Below, piece by piece: positions 56,698-64,000 of a DNA stretch of 64,000 bases. Positions within the stretch are counted from its first letter, which is position 1. Each line of letters opens with the position of its first letter. Source of the stretch: Ignatzschineria larvae DSM 13226. Its GTDB lineage: Bacteria > Pseudomonadota > Gammaproteobacteria > Cardiobacteriales > Wohlfahrtiimonadaceae. A program made the translations under genes and the position numbers. The stretch lies in the NCBI RefSeq assembly GCF_038500265.1, contig NZ_CP150637.1, positions 583,501-647,500 on the forward strand, written 5' to 3'. Below the pieces are notes generated by a model that saw only the letters and a program-made list of their open reading frames with translations, did not search any database and had not been told where the DNA came from.

Positions 56698-57552
56698 CTA
56701 CGGGTTATGAATGACTCTTGGTTCTATATCTTTGCTTTTCGTTCTAGTTTTGATCTGCTCAGCTTCGTTTTTGGTGGCATAAGGGCCGATTTGAACCCTA
56801 TTGATATTGTTTATTTTTTGAATGCGGACATTGTAACCTAGCTGTTTATATTGGTTATATACTTTTTGAGCGTTTTCTACTTTTCCAAATGCCCCAAGTT
56901 GTACATACCAAGTTCCTTGAGTCGTCACATTGGCTTTTTTTATGGATTGTTGATTTGTTTTGGCTACAGGTGGCTTTGCTACTTGATTAGCTTGACTACT
57001 TGCGATGAGCTCAAGTTTAGGAGGTGTTATTACAGGCTTTTGCGCTGATGTCGTTTGCTTATTATTAGTTTGGTTTGCCGGTTGCTTAGGAGACTGGAAT
57101 GACGTTGGATTCTGTCCTTGCGCAATAGGTCGATTCGTAGAGGGTGCTGGAGGTGTATTATTACTTGTTGCAGATTGCTCTACTTGCTGCCATAAAGCCT
57201 CATCGATTACCTCGATGGAAGGGGGAGGTACCGGTGAAGTATTTGCATTGGGAGTATTTGTTTGTGGTATTGTCACTCCTGGTGTTATTCCTCCAGGTGT
57301 TGTTACAGAAGGAATTATAGCAGTATCCCTGCCATTAGGAGTACTTTCAAGAATAATAATGGGAGGCTGTGCACCTTCCGGTCGGAATGAATTATCTGGG
57401 GTTGAGATATTAGGCCGTTGGTTTGTTTGAACCGTATTAGGGAGTTTATCTGAAGGTTGTAGTAACAAAATAGCAATGAGTGCAATGAGTGCTAATAAGA
57501 CCAGTGCGCCGATTACACGTTGAATAATAGAGTTTGTTGTATTGTTAGACAT
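56698..57552 (-). CDS. dedD: SPOR-domain cell-division protein (DedD-like)
   Basis: A 284-aa bitopic protein. A short cytoplasmic N-terminus is followed by one membrane helix (about 12-33, VIGALVLLALIALIAILLL) and a long Pro/Asn/Gln/Thr-rich periplasmic linker (about 40-205). A C-terminal SPOR domain (about 210-284, with WYVQLGAFGKVENAQKVYNQ) binds denuded septal peptidoglycan. The start is placed at ATG 57552 (AAGAGAATAACT upstream), overlapping the end of folC by 8 nt. The position between folC and cvpA identifies it as DedD-like. Confidence 0.87.
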   Translation of the reverse strand: MSNNTTNSIIQRVIGALVLLALIALIAILLLQPSDKLPNTVQTNQRPNISTPDNSFRPEGAQPPIIILESTPNGRDTAIIPSVTTPGGITPGVTIPQTNTPNANTSPVPPPSIEVIDEALWQQVEQSATSNNTPPAPSTNRPIAQGQNPTSFQSPKQPANQTNNKQTTSAQKPVITPPKLELIASSQANQVAKPPVAKTNQQSIKKANVTTQGTWYVQLGAFGKVENAQKVYNQYKQLGYNVRIQKINNINRVQIGPYATKNEAEQIKTRTKSKDIEPRVIHNP

Positions 57553-58879
57553 AGTTATTCTCTTGGAGCCAAGTAAGACTCTCCGCAATCATATGGAAAG
57601 AACCAAATAATAGGATAATATCATAATCTTCACAATGACTTAAAGCAAAAATACAGCCTTTAGGAATTGAAGATGTTTGGTGTGGTTTTTGGGGTAATAG
57701 GGGGGTTATTTTCTTAGCAAGTTGCGCTGCTGATTGCCCGCGATCTCCCTCGAGTGAAACGGTAATCCATTCATCGATTACAGAAGTAAGATGAGAGACT
57801 AATCCTGCGGCATCTTTATCTTGTAGCATGCCAAGAAGCGCAACGATTTTAATCGATTGGTTGGGTGATGCTTGATTGCTCTTCTGTTTAATTGATTCTA
57901 ATAGTTCACGTAAAGCCATTGCACCTTGTGGATTATGGGTGACATCAAGAAAAACCCGAGGGGAATTTTGCCGGGTAAGCGCTTGGAATCGTCCCTCTAG
58001 TTTTACAGATTGCAAACCCGCCTGAATAGTGGCTTGGTCGAAAGGTTTAACGCTAAATGCTGGGTTTTGGATTAACTGAGAGAGGTAGAGCGCTGAAATC
58101 GCAGCCGCCGCATTTTGATATTGATGTAACCCTTGTAATTTCGGTGCTGATAATTGGATGACCGAGTTTTCCTGCCACTGATACTCAAATTGCTCATTGT
58201 CTAATATACGGTAATGATAATCTTTGCCGTTGATGTAGAGCGTTGCTTGCTCTTGCTGCACTTTATCGATGATTGCACTATCAGGCATTGTTTCCGCAGT
58301 GACAACGAAAGCATTAGGCTTAATAACCCCCGCCTTTTCGCCGGCAATTTCGTGGAGAGTATTGCCTAATTGGGCTGTATGATCAAGTCCAATAGGGGTA
58401 ATGACGGCAATATCCGCATCTACAATATTAGTAGAATCTAATCGTCCACCTAACCCCACTTCAAGAACGGCAACATCGACTTTTGCTTCTTTAAAGATGA
58501 TAAAGGCTGCTAATGTTGCAAATTCAAAATAGGTTAGAGTAATCTCGCCTCTTGCCGCTTCAATCTGTTCAAAAGCCTTGATTAATTCAGAATCTTCTAC
58601 TTCTTCAAGATTGAGGCGAATACGTTCATTAAAACGATGGATATGGGGGGATGTGAATAGTCCGACTTCATAGCCTGCTGCGCGATAGAGGTTGGCAATG
58701 GTGGTAGACGTTGATCCTTTACCATTTGTGCCGGCAACGGTAATAATTAAAGGGGCAATAGGGGCAAGATTTAACCGCGCATATACTGTTTGAATACGCG
58801 CAAGTTTGAAGTCCATCGAAAGTGGATGAACCGCTTCTAAATAAGTTAACCAAGATTGCAGGGAGTTTGTTGGCGCCAT
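57545..58879 (-). CDS. folC: folylpolyglutamate/dihydrofolate synthase
   Basis: A 444-aa bifunctional Mur-ligase-like enzyme. It adds glutamate to dihydropteroate and polyglutamates to folates. The P-loop TVAGTNGKGSTS is at about 47-58. LFTSPHIHRFNERIRLN, VGLGGRLDSTNI and GLDHTAQLG (about 176-184) are diagnostic. VFLDVTHNPQGAMAL marks the C-terminal domain. It is preceded by accD and overlaps the SPOR gene. The strong terminator upstream suggests its own promoter. Confidence 0.94.
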   Translation of the reverse strand: MAPTNSLQSWLTYLEAVHPLSMDFKLARIQTVYARLNLAPIAPLIITVAGTNGKGSTSTTIANLYRAAGYEVGLFTSPHIHRFNERIRLNLEEVEDSELIKAFEQIEAARGEITLTYFEFATLAAFIIFKEAKVDVAVLEVGLGGRLDSTNIVDADIAVITPIGLDHTAQLGNTLHEIAGEKAGVIKPNAFVVTAETMPDSAIIDKVQQEQATLYINGKDYHYRILDNEQFEYQWQENSVIQLSAPKLQGLHQYQNAAAAISALYLSQLIQNPAFSVKPFDQATIQAGLQSVKLEGRFQALTRQNSPRVFLDVTHNPQGAMALRELLESIKQKSNQASPNQSIKIVALLGMLQDKDAAGLVSHLTSVIDEWITVSLEGDRGQSAAQLAKKITPLLPQKPHQTSSIPKGCIFALSHCEDYDIILLFGSFHMIAESLTWLQENNYV

Positions 58880-58945
58880 GATGATCTCGTGTAGGGTAGA
58901 TAGGGATAAGATAAAACAGCGTTAATTATAGAACTTATCTAATCA

Positions 58946-59005
58946 AGAAAAAAGCTATCTTCTATTTCGGTTGCCTCCTATTGAGAGGATCGAAGAAGAT
59001 AGCTT
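58946..59005 (-). terminator. accD terminator
   Basis: AAGCTATCTTC (58952-58962) pairs perfectly with GAAGATAGCTT (58995-59005), with a second inner stem GAGG/CCTC. It is followed by TTTTTTCTT on the minus strand. Confidence 0.85.
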
Positions 59006-59141
59006 GTGTTTGTATCTTTTTTGAATTAAATATTGCCTAATAAATCAAATAGTTGTTGGGGATTGAGATTTTTGATTAAAAGATTTTGATCAAAATGATT
59101 TCAACTCAAACTACTTATAACCCAAAATGATCAACTGTTGA

Positions 59142-60011
59142 TTAATTGACCTCATCTAAAGGTTGCCCTTGATGAGTCAATTTTGCCAAGATGCTGGCAA
59201 TCTCATTGCGCAATTGTCGGCGGTCAATGATCATATCAATCGCCCCTTTTTCAAGTAAAAACTCAGAACGTTGGAAACCTTCTGGTAATTTTTCTCGAAC
59301 CGTTTGCTCAATGACGCGAGGGCCTGCAAAACCGATCAGCGCTTGAGGTTCTGCAATATTAAGATCGCCTAACATGGCTAAACTTGCTGATACACCACCA
59401 AAGGTAGGATCAGTCAAAACAGAGATAAAAGGAATATGCTTCTCATTGAGGCGAGCAATTCCCGCAGAGGTTTTGGCCATCTGCATGAGTGATGTTAATC
59501 CTTCTTGCATTCGAGCGCCGCCACTGGTCATAAAGGTGACTAAAGGTGCGTTGTTTTCAAGGCTATAATTGACGGCACGAATAAAACGCTCACCGACTAC
59601 TGACCCCATCGAACCGCCCATGAAGTTGAAGTTAAATGCCGCAACAGAGATCGGCATACCTTTAAGCGTACCATGCATTGCAATTAAGGCTTCTGTTTCG
59701 CCGGTGGATTTTTGTGCATCAGCTAAACGATCACGATAGCGCTTACTATCTTTAAAGTTCAAGAAGTCGACAGATTCAATCTCAGTCCCTAGTTCCGTTG
59801 CTGAGTTTTCATCTAAAAATGCGAGCAAACGCGTACGTGGATCAATTCGCATATGCGCATCACATTTTGGACAAACTTGTAAGTTTGCGCTCAGTTCTTG
59901 TTGATAGAGAACGGCGTCACAAGAACGACATTTCGCCCATACGCCTTCGGGAACCGTACTTCCTTTTTTCTGGGTACGAATCATGGGAATTATGCGTTCA
60001 AACCAGTTCAT
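59142..60011 (-). CDS. accD: acetyl-CoA carboxylase carboxyltransferase beta subunit
   Basis: A 289-aa subunit of the carboxyltransferase that forms malonyl-CoA with AccA. The N-terminal zinc ribbon has Cys28, Cys31, Cys47 and Cys50 (CRSC...CPKC). The crotonase-like core shows [18 protein letters not shown] and [28 protein letters not shown] precedes the ATG. It is the first gene of the conserved accD-folC-SPOR-cvpA series, though a terminator separates it from folC. Confidence 0.95.
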   Translation of the reverse strand: MNWFERIIPMIRTQKKGSTVPEGVWAKCRSCDAVLYQQELSANLQVCPKCDAHMRIDPRTRLLAFLDENSATELGTEIESVDFLNFKDSKRYRDRLADAQKSTGETEALIAMHGTLKGMPISVAAFNFNFMGGSMGSVVGERFIRAVNYSLENNAPLVTFMTSGGARMQEGLTSLMQMAKTSAGIARLNEKHIPFISVLTDPTFGGVSASLAMLGDLNIAEPQALIGFAGPRVIEQTVREKLPEGFQRSEFLLEKGAIDMIIDRRQLRNEIASILAKLTHQGQPLDEVN

Positions 60012-60469
60012 TCAGTAACCATCCTTTTCTATTATTCATTAATGAATTTGTACCAATTATATATGAATTTGTTTGTGAAATAACACGAGGTAATTTCAAA
60101 TTGACTTTTGATTTTCTCACAAATAGGCAAAATAGCCAACGAGGATTTTTATTCGATAGATGAGAAGATCTTAAATTAAAAGTGTTAGCCTGATTGCAGT
60201 GATCTATTTTAACGTTCTTTTATTTGATCTTCAGTGAACGTTTATTAGAAATATGCAAAAGTTTTTCTTTTTCTAAAAGAATACTATGTAGCATAAGTCG
60301 CCGAGAAAATCATAATTAATTATGCTAAATGATCTATTTAGCATAACAGTATCATTGAGTATTCAAGAGGCGTTTTGATCGATTCTCACAATCAATACTC
60401 GTCAAGGTTGACTTGATCCGTTATAATCAGTACAAATTTAGTTCTATTTCTAAGGTGGTAATATTTATC
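60012..60469. other. divergent intergenic region accD/sufU
   Basis: 458 bases containing both promoters. A possible sufU promoter is TTGACT (60408-60413), 17 bp, TACAAA (60431-60436); TATAAT at 60422-60427 is an alternative -10. The inverted repeat at 60320-60346 is listed separately. Confidence 0.35.
60311..60346. promoter_or_regulatory. palindromic operator candidate upstream of sufU
   Basis: TTATGCTAAAT (60320-60330) and ATTTAGCATAA (60336-60346) form a perfect 11-bp inverted repeat around GATCT. It is overlapped on its left by a second palindrome CATAATTAATTATG (60311-60324). It resembles neither IscR type 1 nor type 2 sites closely. The regulator is unknown. Confidence 0.5.
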
Positions 60470-60916
60470 ATGAGTTTTGATATTAAAGAGCTCTATCAAG
60501 AGATGATCTTAGATCATAATCGTCATCCACGTAATTGCCGAGTGATTGATCCTTGTACCCATCACGCAGAGGGCTATAATCCGCTTTGTGGTGATCAGAT
60601 TGAAGTCTACGCAACCATTGAAGATGGCACCATTACGGATGTCTCTTTCCAAGGGGATGGTTGTGCGATTTCAACGGCATCAAGTTCGATGATGACCGAA
60701 GCGATTAAAGGGAAAACGGTAGAGGAAGCAGACCAGCTTTTCAACCTATTCCACGATGCCGTGATGCTTGATGGGGAAGATAGTGAAGGCCTCGGTAAAT
60801 TACGGGTTTTAACCGGCGTTCGTGAATATCCTTCACGAGTAAAATGTGCCACATTAGCTTGGCATGCGCTGCATTCTGCGATTCATGAAAAAGATGAAGT
60901 CGCCAAAACAGAATAA
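60470..60916 (+). CDS. sufU: SufU-type iron-sulfur assembly protein
   Basis: A 148-aa protein of the IscU/NifU-N fold, SufU type. Ligand residues Cys40 and Asp42 (NPLCGDQ), Cys65 (GDGCAIS) and Cys126 (VKCATLAW) match the SufU zinc/cluster set. The extra about 20-residue insert between Cys65 and Cys126 separates SufU from IscU. SufU activates the cysteine desulfurase SufS by sulfur relay. ATG 60470 follows AAGGTGG. SufS and SufBCD are not adjacent; only a SufT-like gene follows. Confidence 0.88.
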   Translation: MSFDIKELYQEMILDHNRHPRNCRVIDPCTHHAEGYNPLCGDQIEVYATIEDGTITDVSFQGDGCAISTASSSMMTEAIKGKTVEEADQLFNLFHDAVMLDGEDSEGLGKLRVLTGVREYPSRVKCATLAWHALHSAIHEKDEVAKTE

Positions 60917-60975
60917 TATTGAATGGATTCAGGTTGTGATAATTTGAATCAAAAACAGAAGTGAAGGATAGTACG

Positions 60976-61365
60976 ATGGATGTAAATCAAGATGAACCGA
61001 ATTACCCTCAAATTCTCTTTGCAGAAGGGGTTAATCCTGCAGAAGCACCGAATGAGTTAATCGAAGCGATTATCGATGCACTTAAAAAGGTCTATGATCC
61101 TGAAATCCCAGTGGATATTTTTGAGTTAGGATTAATTTATGTGATTGAGTTTTTAGATCTGACTGAGAATAATATTCGAGTAAGAGTCGATATGACGCTC
61201 ACAGCGCCGGGTTGTCCTGTTGCTGGTGAAATGCCGGGATGGGTTTCTAATGCAGTCTACTCAATTCCAGAAATTAAAGAGTGTATGGTTGACCTTGTTT
61301 GGGAGCCCTTCTGGACACCTCAACGAATGTCATTGCGCGCTAAATTAGAGCTTAATATGCTCTAA
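60976..61365 (+). CDS. sufT: SufT-like MIP18/DUF59 Fe-S maturation protein
   Basis: A 129-aa protein of the MIP18 family. IIDALKKVYDPEIPVDIFELGLIY (about 30-53) is the family signature. The conserved Cys lies in TLTAPGCPVAGEMPGWV (about 75-91), and VDLVWEPFWTPQRMS ends the domain. SufT assists maturation of Fe-S proteins at high iron demand. GAAGGA is 8 nt before ATG; a GTG 15 nt upstream is not needed. It is cotranscribed with sufU (59-bp gap). Confidence 0.87.
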   Translation: MDVNQDEPNYPQILFAEGVNPAEAPNELIEAIIDALKKVYDPEIPVDIFELGLIYVIEFLDLTENNIRVRVDMTLTAPGCPVAGEMPGWVSNAVYSIPEIKECMVDLVWEPFWTPQRMSLRAKLELNML

Positions 61366-61431
61366 GTGAATTGCTGATATCACTTGATATTCAATTGATT
61401 TTCAATTAATTGTTCAATAACAGCAGTAAGG

Positions 61432-61461
61432 AAAGGGAAGTGAGTTTGCTTCCCTTTTATT
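61432..61461 (+). terminator. sufUT terminator
   Basis: AAAGGGAAG (61432-61440) pairs perfectly with CTTCCCTTT (61449-61457), followed by TAT. Confidence 0.8.
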
Positions 61462-61489
61462 GTGCTTTCAATTCTCTCTCAATTTACTT

Positions 61490-61661
61490 TATAGAATATC
61501 GGTTCAAAATAAGCTTATCGAAATGCCGGTGCATCGGTTGTAATCAGTAAGAAAGTCGTTCTTTCTTGCATCTTACAACTGTTGTGAATCAGGTTTTATG
61601 TTTTTTTAAAATCCCGCAATCGCTGTTTAAAAACCATTTTTCTTAAACTAAATTTACTATA
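61490..61661 (-). repeat. TATAGTAA element, copy F (full length)
   Basis: A 172-bp full copy inverted relative to copy A. The outer end near 61490 reads TATAGAATATCGG, one base off the consensus terminus, and the internal palindrome is degraded on one arm. It lies between convergent sufT and the DUF1275 gene. Confidence 0.85.
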
Positions 61662-61668
61662 AAGAAGA

Positions 61669-62373
61669 TCAATTATAAGTAGAATCAATCGGCTTGGAAT
61701 ATCGCTTTTGTTCATAAAGTAGCCGAATAAAGATCAAAATTAAAATAAATGCCGGCGACAATAGAGATTTCTCCCCGGTATAAGCTGTCATAATGGTGCC
61801 GACTAAACCACCAAGCGCAAAGCCGATCACTACATAGAAAAAGACCATGCTTTTAAGCCAAGCCTGTAATCGTCCAAAGAGCGCAATCATGAGATAGTTA
61901 AACGCCGCTTGTACCACAGGTGTCATGGCCACATTACCATAGGTCATCCCTTTGACTTTATGAAACGCATTTCCCTGCATACCGGCAATGAACGAGATAA
62001 TCAAGCAGATATGGGTAATAGAGAGGATCTCATTTAAAATGCCGGTTGCAATGATGGCAAGAATCATCGCTTCAGTGATTAAAATAGAGTAGGACCAAAT
62101 CCGTTTATGTTCTAGCTCCTTATAAGCAATAAAGGCGGTTGTCATAGAACCCAGCCCAAAGGCAATCGTGACCGCAATAATTTTAGTTAGATGATCCCAA
62201 TCAGTCATCGCGATACTATCTCCAAGCAGGATTAAATTGCCCGATTGCAGTGTGCTAAAAGCTTTAATCTTATGGTAAGTAAACCCATTAAGGCAGCCGG
62301 CAATAAGCGCTAAAAGAAACGCCATCGAAGGCGACTCAACAGCAGGAATTTGGGATGAATTGGTTTGAGACAT
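61669..62373 (-). CDS. DUF1275/YoaK-family membrane protein
   Basis: A 234-aa integral membrane protein with six to seven hydrophobic helices. The family signature is visible in LALIAGCLNGFTYHKIKAFSTLQSGNLILLG (about 21-51) and IAGMQGNAFHKVKGMTYGNVAMTP (about 128-151). It belongs to YoaK/DUF1275, a conserved family without an established substrate. Its stop lies 8 nt from repeat copy F, so the element may form the 3' end of its mRNA. Confidence 0.83.
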   Translation of the reverse strand: MSQTNSSQIPAVESPSMAFLLALIAGCLNGFTYHKIKAFSTLQSGNLILLGDSIAMTDWDHLTKIIAVTIAFGLGSMTTAFIAYKELEHKRIWSYSILITEAMILAIIATGILNEILSITHICLIISFIAGMQGNAFHKVKGMTYGNVAMTPVVQAAFNYLMIALFGRLQAWLKSMVFFYVVIGFALGGLVGTIMTAYTGEKSLLSPAFILILIFIRLLYEQKRYSKPIDSTYN

Positions 62374-62520
62374 GATGAATGAATTACTTTAGTTAAAGGA
62401 GAATTTAATATCTTATTGGCAATATATTAGATGATAATATTTATATCAGGTAATAAAAAATATTAAAGCGGTTTTGTCGGATTTAGTTATAGTCGTTTAT
62501 CTGAGAATTTCGATACATGT

Positions 62521-62549
62521 TTGATTGCATGTACAATATATTGTACAAT
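62521..62549 (+). promoter_or_regulatory. yefM-yoeB promoter
   Basis: TTGATT (62521-62526), 17-bp spacer, TACAAT (62544-62549). The -10 overlaps the palindromic operator. Confidence 0.65.
62530..62547. promoter_or_regulatory. YefM operator
   Basis: TGTACAATATATTGTACA is a perfect 18-bp palindrome containing two TGTACA hexamers, the core recognised by E. coli YefM. It overlaps the -10, consistent with autoregulation by the antitoxin and the toxin-antitoxin complex. Confidence 0.75.
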
Positions 62550-62592
62550 TAAGGGAGTAGTGGCGTAGCACTACATTTAGAGGAGAAAAAAT

Positions 62593-62853
62593 ATGCATGT
62601 ATACACATATTCTGATGCACGTAATAATTTAAAATTAGTTTTAGATAAGGTCGTTGAAGATGCTGAGGTAGCATTCATTACTAGAAAAGATGGGGGTCAT
62701 GCAGTAATTATGGGGCAAGATCATTATGATAGTTTAATGGAAACATTATATCTTCTATCTTCCCCTAATAATGCTAATCGTTTGAATGAATCTATTGCAC
62801 AATTACGAGCAAGTCAAACTATTGAGCGTGAATTGATTGAAGATGAGAAATAG
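62593..62853 (+). CDS. yefM: YefM-family antitoxin
   Basis: An 86-aa antitoxin of the Phd/YefM family. The N-terminal DNA-binding domain starts MHVYTYSDARNNLKLVLDKV, followed by the family core ITRKDGGHAVIMGQDHYDSLMETLYLLSS. The C-terminal 30 residues (from about 56) form the acidic, flexible toxin-neutralising tail. GGAGAAAAAAT lies before the ATG. Its last 11 nt overlap the toxin gene. The pair probably controls its own promoter through the operator at 62530-62547. Confidence 0.94.
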   Translation: MHVYTYSDARNNLKLVLDKVVEDAEVAFITRKDGGHAVIMGQDHYDSLMETLYLLSSPNNANRLNESIAQLRASQTIERELIEDEK

Positions 62854-63106
62854 AAGCATAGAATGGACTAGTCATGCCTGGGATGAATATGTTTATTGGC
62901 AAACACAAGATAAAAAAATTCTTAAAAGAATTAATGTGTTGATTAAGGAGTGTCAAAGAACACCTTTTGAAGGTGTAGGAAAACCAGAGCCACTAAAAGC
63001 AAATCTTTCAGGATTTTGGAGTCGGCGAATAGATGAGAAGCATCGTCTAGTATATGAAGTAAGTGATGAAAAAATCTCAATTATTCAATGTAGATTTCAT
63101 TATTGA
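62843..63106 (+). CDS. yoeB: YoeB-family mRNA interferase toxin
   Basis: An 87-aa RelE-superfamily ribosome-dependent endoribonuclease that cuts mRNA in the A site. FEGVGKPEPLKANLSGFWSRRIDEKHRLVYEV (about 43-74) is nearly identical to YoeB consensus. The catalytic Glu, Arg and C-terminal CRFHY (His86, Tyr87) are all present, so it looks active. The ATG at 62843 lies inside yefM; an alternative TTG at 62837 is in frame. Translational coupling to the antitoxin is expected. Confidence 0.95.
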   Translation: MRNRSIEWTSHAWDEYVYWQTQDKKILKRINVLIKECQRTPFEGVGKPEPLKANLSGFWSRRIDEKHRLVYEVSDEKISIIQCRFHY

Positions 63107-63200
63107 ACAGGTTGAATCTTAGTCCCAATTTTTAATTGTAAACTTATCGTTAAAAACAAGGGCACAGATAAAGGTGCAAACCGCCCATTATCCAACAAAC

Positions 63201-63233
63201 AAAAAAATAGCGATCCTTGAGAGATCGCTATTT
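63201..63233 (-). terminator. terminator of tRNA-Leu
   Basis: AAATAGCGATC (63205-63215) pairs perfectly with GATCGCTATTT (63223-63233) and is followed by a U-run on the minus strand. Confidence 0.85.
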
Positions 63234-63238
63234 GCATT

Positions 63239-63323
63239 TGGTACCGAAGGAGAGACTCGAACTCTCACGCCTATTAAGCAGAGGATTTTGAATCCTCCGT
63301 GTCTACCATTCCACCACTCCGGC
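63239..63323 (-). tRNA. tRNA-Leu (anticodon CAA)
   Basis: An 85-nt class II tRNA on the minus strand. The acceptor stem GCCGGAG/CTTCGGT includes two G-U pairs. Anticodon loop TTCAAAA (CAA, reads UUG), a long variable arm (TGCTTAATAGGCGT) and T-loop GTTCGAGTC. Encoded CCA at 63239-63241. Confidence 0.96.
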
Positions 63324-63411
63324 ATTGTGTTTGCTACTTGTTGGTAGGGGAGTTATTCTACTGCTTAAGCTCCTACTCTGTCAATAGAAATTATTGCCTT
63401 AGAGTCGGATT

Positions 63412-64000
63412 TTAAGGGGATTCGATTGTAGCCTCATTGTCACTCAAGAAACGGTGTATTGCTTTGAGTACTAAATCCGTCTTTTGTGCGTGAACCCAAT
63501 GACCCGCGCCGGCAATGACTGTTGCAGTAGCATCAGGGAGTTGGGCTTGGATTTCCGCTTGATACTCTTTGAGAACATAAGGGGAATCGCCACCAATAAT
63601 AAAGAGTGCCGGGCCATGCCAGGTCGGTATTGTTCTCCAACCGGCAACTTCATCATAATCTCGATCTAAAATAGGGACATTAAAACGCCAAGCACCCTCT
63701 CGGAATGATTTTAAGAGAAATTGAATCACAAATTCTGCATCAATATAGTGACGCATAATTTCAGCAGCTTCTTTACGATCTGCGGCAGTAGAAGCAGTCA
63801 CCGTTTTGAGAGCGGCTAAAATCTCATCGTGTCGGCGTTCTTCGTAGGCAACGGGCGCCACATCAATCATAATGAGTTCAGCAACTCTCTCGGGGGCAAA
63901 TTGAGTGACTTTCATGACTGCTTTACCGCCCATTGAGTGACCGATGAGAATCACTTTTTCAATATCAAGAGCATCGAGTAGGGCGATAATATCTTGTGCC
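63412..64000 (-). CDS. alpha/beta hydrolase (YbfF-like), 5' part outside the window
   Basis: The frame stays open to the right edge, so at least the first part of the protein is missing. The visible 196 residues contain ALLDALDIEKVILIGHSMGGKAVM, with the nucleophile elbow GHSMGG (Ser). An acid follows in FIIGGDSPYV and the catalytic His in VIAGAGHWVHAQKTD. This is an alpha/beta hydrolase close to E. coli YbfF esterase. Substrate unknown. Confidence 0.82.
   Translation of the reverse strand, partial: AQDIIALLDALDIEKVILIGHSMGGKAVMKVTQFAPERVAELIMIDVAPVAYEERRHDEILAALKTVTASTAADRKEAAEIMRHYIDAEFVIQFLLKSFREGAWRFNVPILDRDYDEVAGWRTIPTWHGPALFIIGGDSPYVLKEYQAEIQAQLPDATATVIAGAGHWVHAQKTDLVLKAIHRFLSDNEATIESP

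Noticed and set aside
59798-60163. Plus-strand ORF of 121 aa antisense to accD
   Set aside because: It lies mostly over the accD zinc-ribbon coding region and has no family resemblance or Shine-Dalgarno.

Overview
The window is an AT-rich stretch (GC near 40% by eye) of an ordinary gammaproteobacterial chromosome. Gene content (PflB/PflA, TtcA, MlaA, RluB with an S4 domain, accD-folC-SPOR-cvpA, GlnS, UbiG, a TrpR-like repressor) fits the Gammaproteobacteria. The low GC, the rearranged rpoD/dnaG neighbourhood and the SufU/SufT pair suggest a lineage such as Ignatzschineria/Wohlfahrtiimonas (Cardiobacteriales). That placement is inference; no rRNA gene is present to test it.

Layout. 1-6.4 kb: a possible 26-codon small ORF, an APC amino-acid permease, AhpD, a YiiD_C-type thioesterase, a long FAD glycerol-3-phosphate dehydrogenase and a TrpR/YerC-like repressor. 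6.5-9.3 kb: a TrpXYZ-like ABC importer whose -10 lies under a perfect palindrome, a likely TrpR operator. 9.5-15 kb: SprT-like protease, TtcA, and the anaerobic pyruvate formate-lyase pair pflB/pflA. 15.2-17.8 kb (minus strand): a TelA/XpaC pair. 18.3-24.5 kb: a DeoR regulator divergent from a GntP-type permease and the four-enzyme C4 sugar-acid (tetronate) pathway ltnD-otnK-otnC-otnI. 24.9-33.5 kb: an RpoS-like sigma factor beside rpoD, then dusA, a DUF945-like protein, yqeY and dnaG. 34.1-37.1 kb (minus): glnS translationally coupled to two polar amino-acid ABC permeases. 37.4-47.4 kb (minus): an orphan zinc-binding ZnuA with an enormous His-Asp repeat, tRNA-Arg, yicC, an M42 peptidase, gshB, rsmE, mlaA, yadGH and rluB with a repetitive basic tail. 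47.6-60 kb (minus): plsY, a YoaA/DinG helicase, an M16 peptidase pair, a YciK-like SDR, ubiG, cvpA, a SPOR protein, folC and accD. 60.4-64 kb: sufU-sufT, a DUF1275 membrane protein, the yefM-yoeB toxin-antitoxin pair with its operator, tRNA-Leu and a truncated alpha/beta hydrolase.

The most distinctive non-coding structure is a family of about 173-bp repeats with TATAGTAA/TTACTATA ends and no coding capacity. There are five full or internally deleted copies and one truncated copy. Four of the five loci lie between convergent genes. They look like a MITE or a composite intergenic palindromic element. Other unexplained structures include hairpins at the extreme left, a 26-nt perfect palindromic hairpin ahead of the RpoS-like gene, a structured leader at the 5' end of the dnaG message, and an 11-bp inverted repeat upstream of sufU.

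No prophage, CRISPR array, complete insertion sequence or restriction/defence island is visible. The only classic defence-type module is the yefM-yoeB pair.
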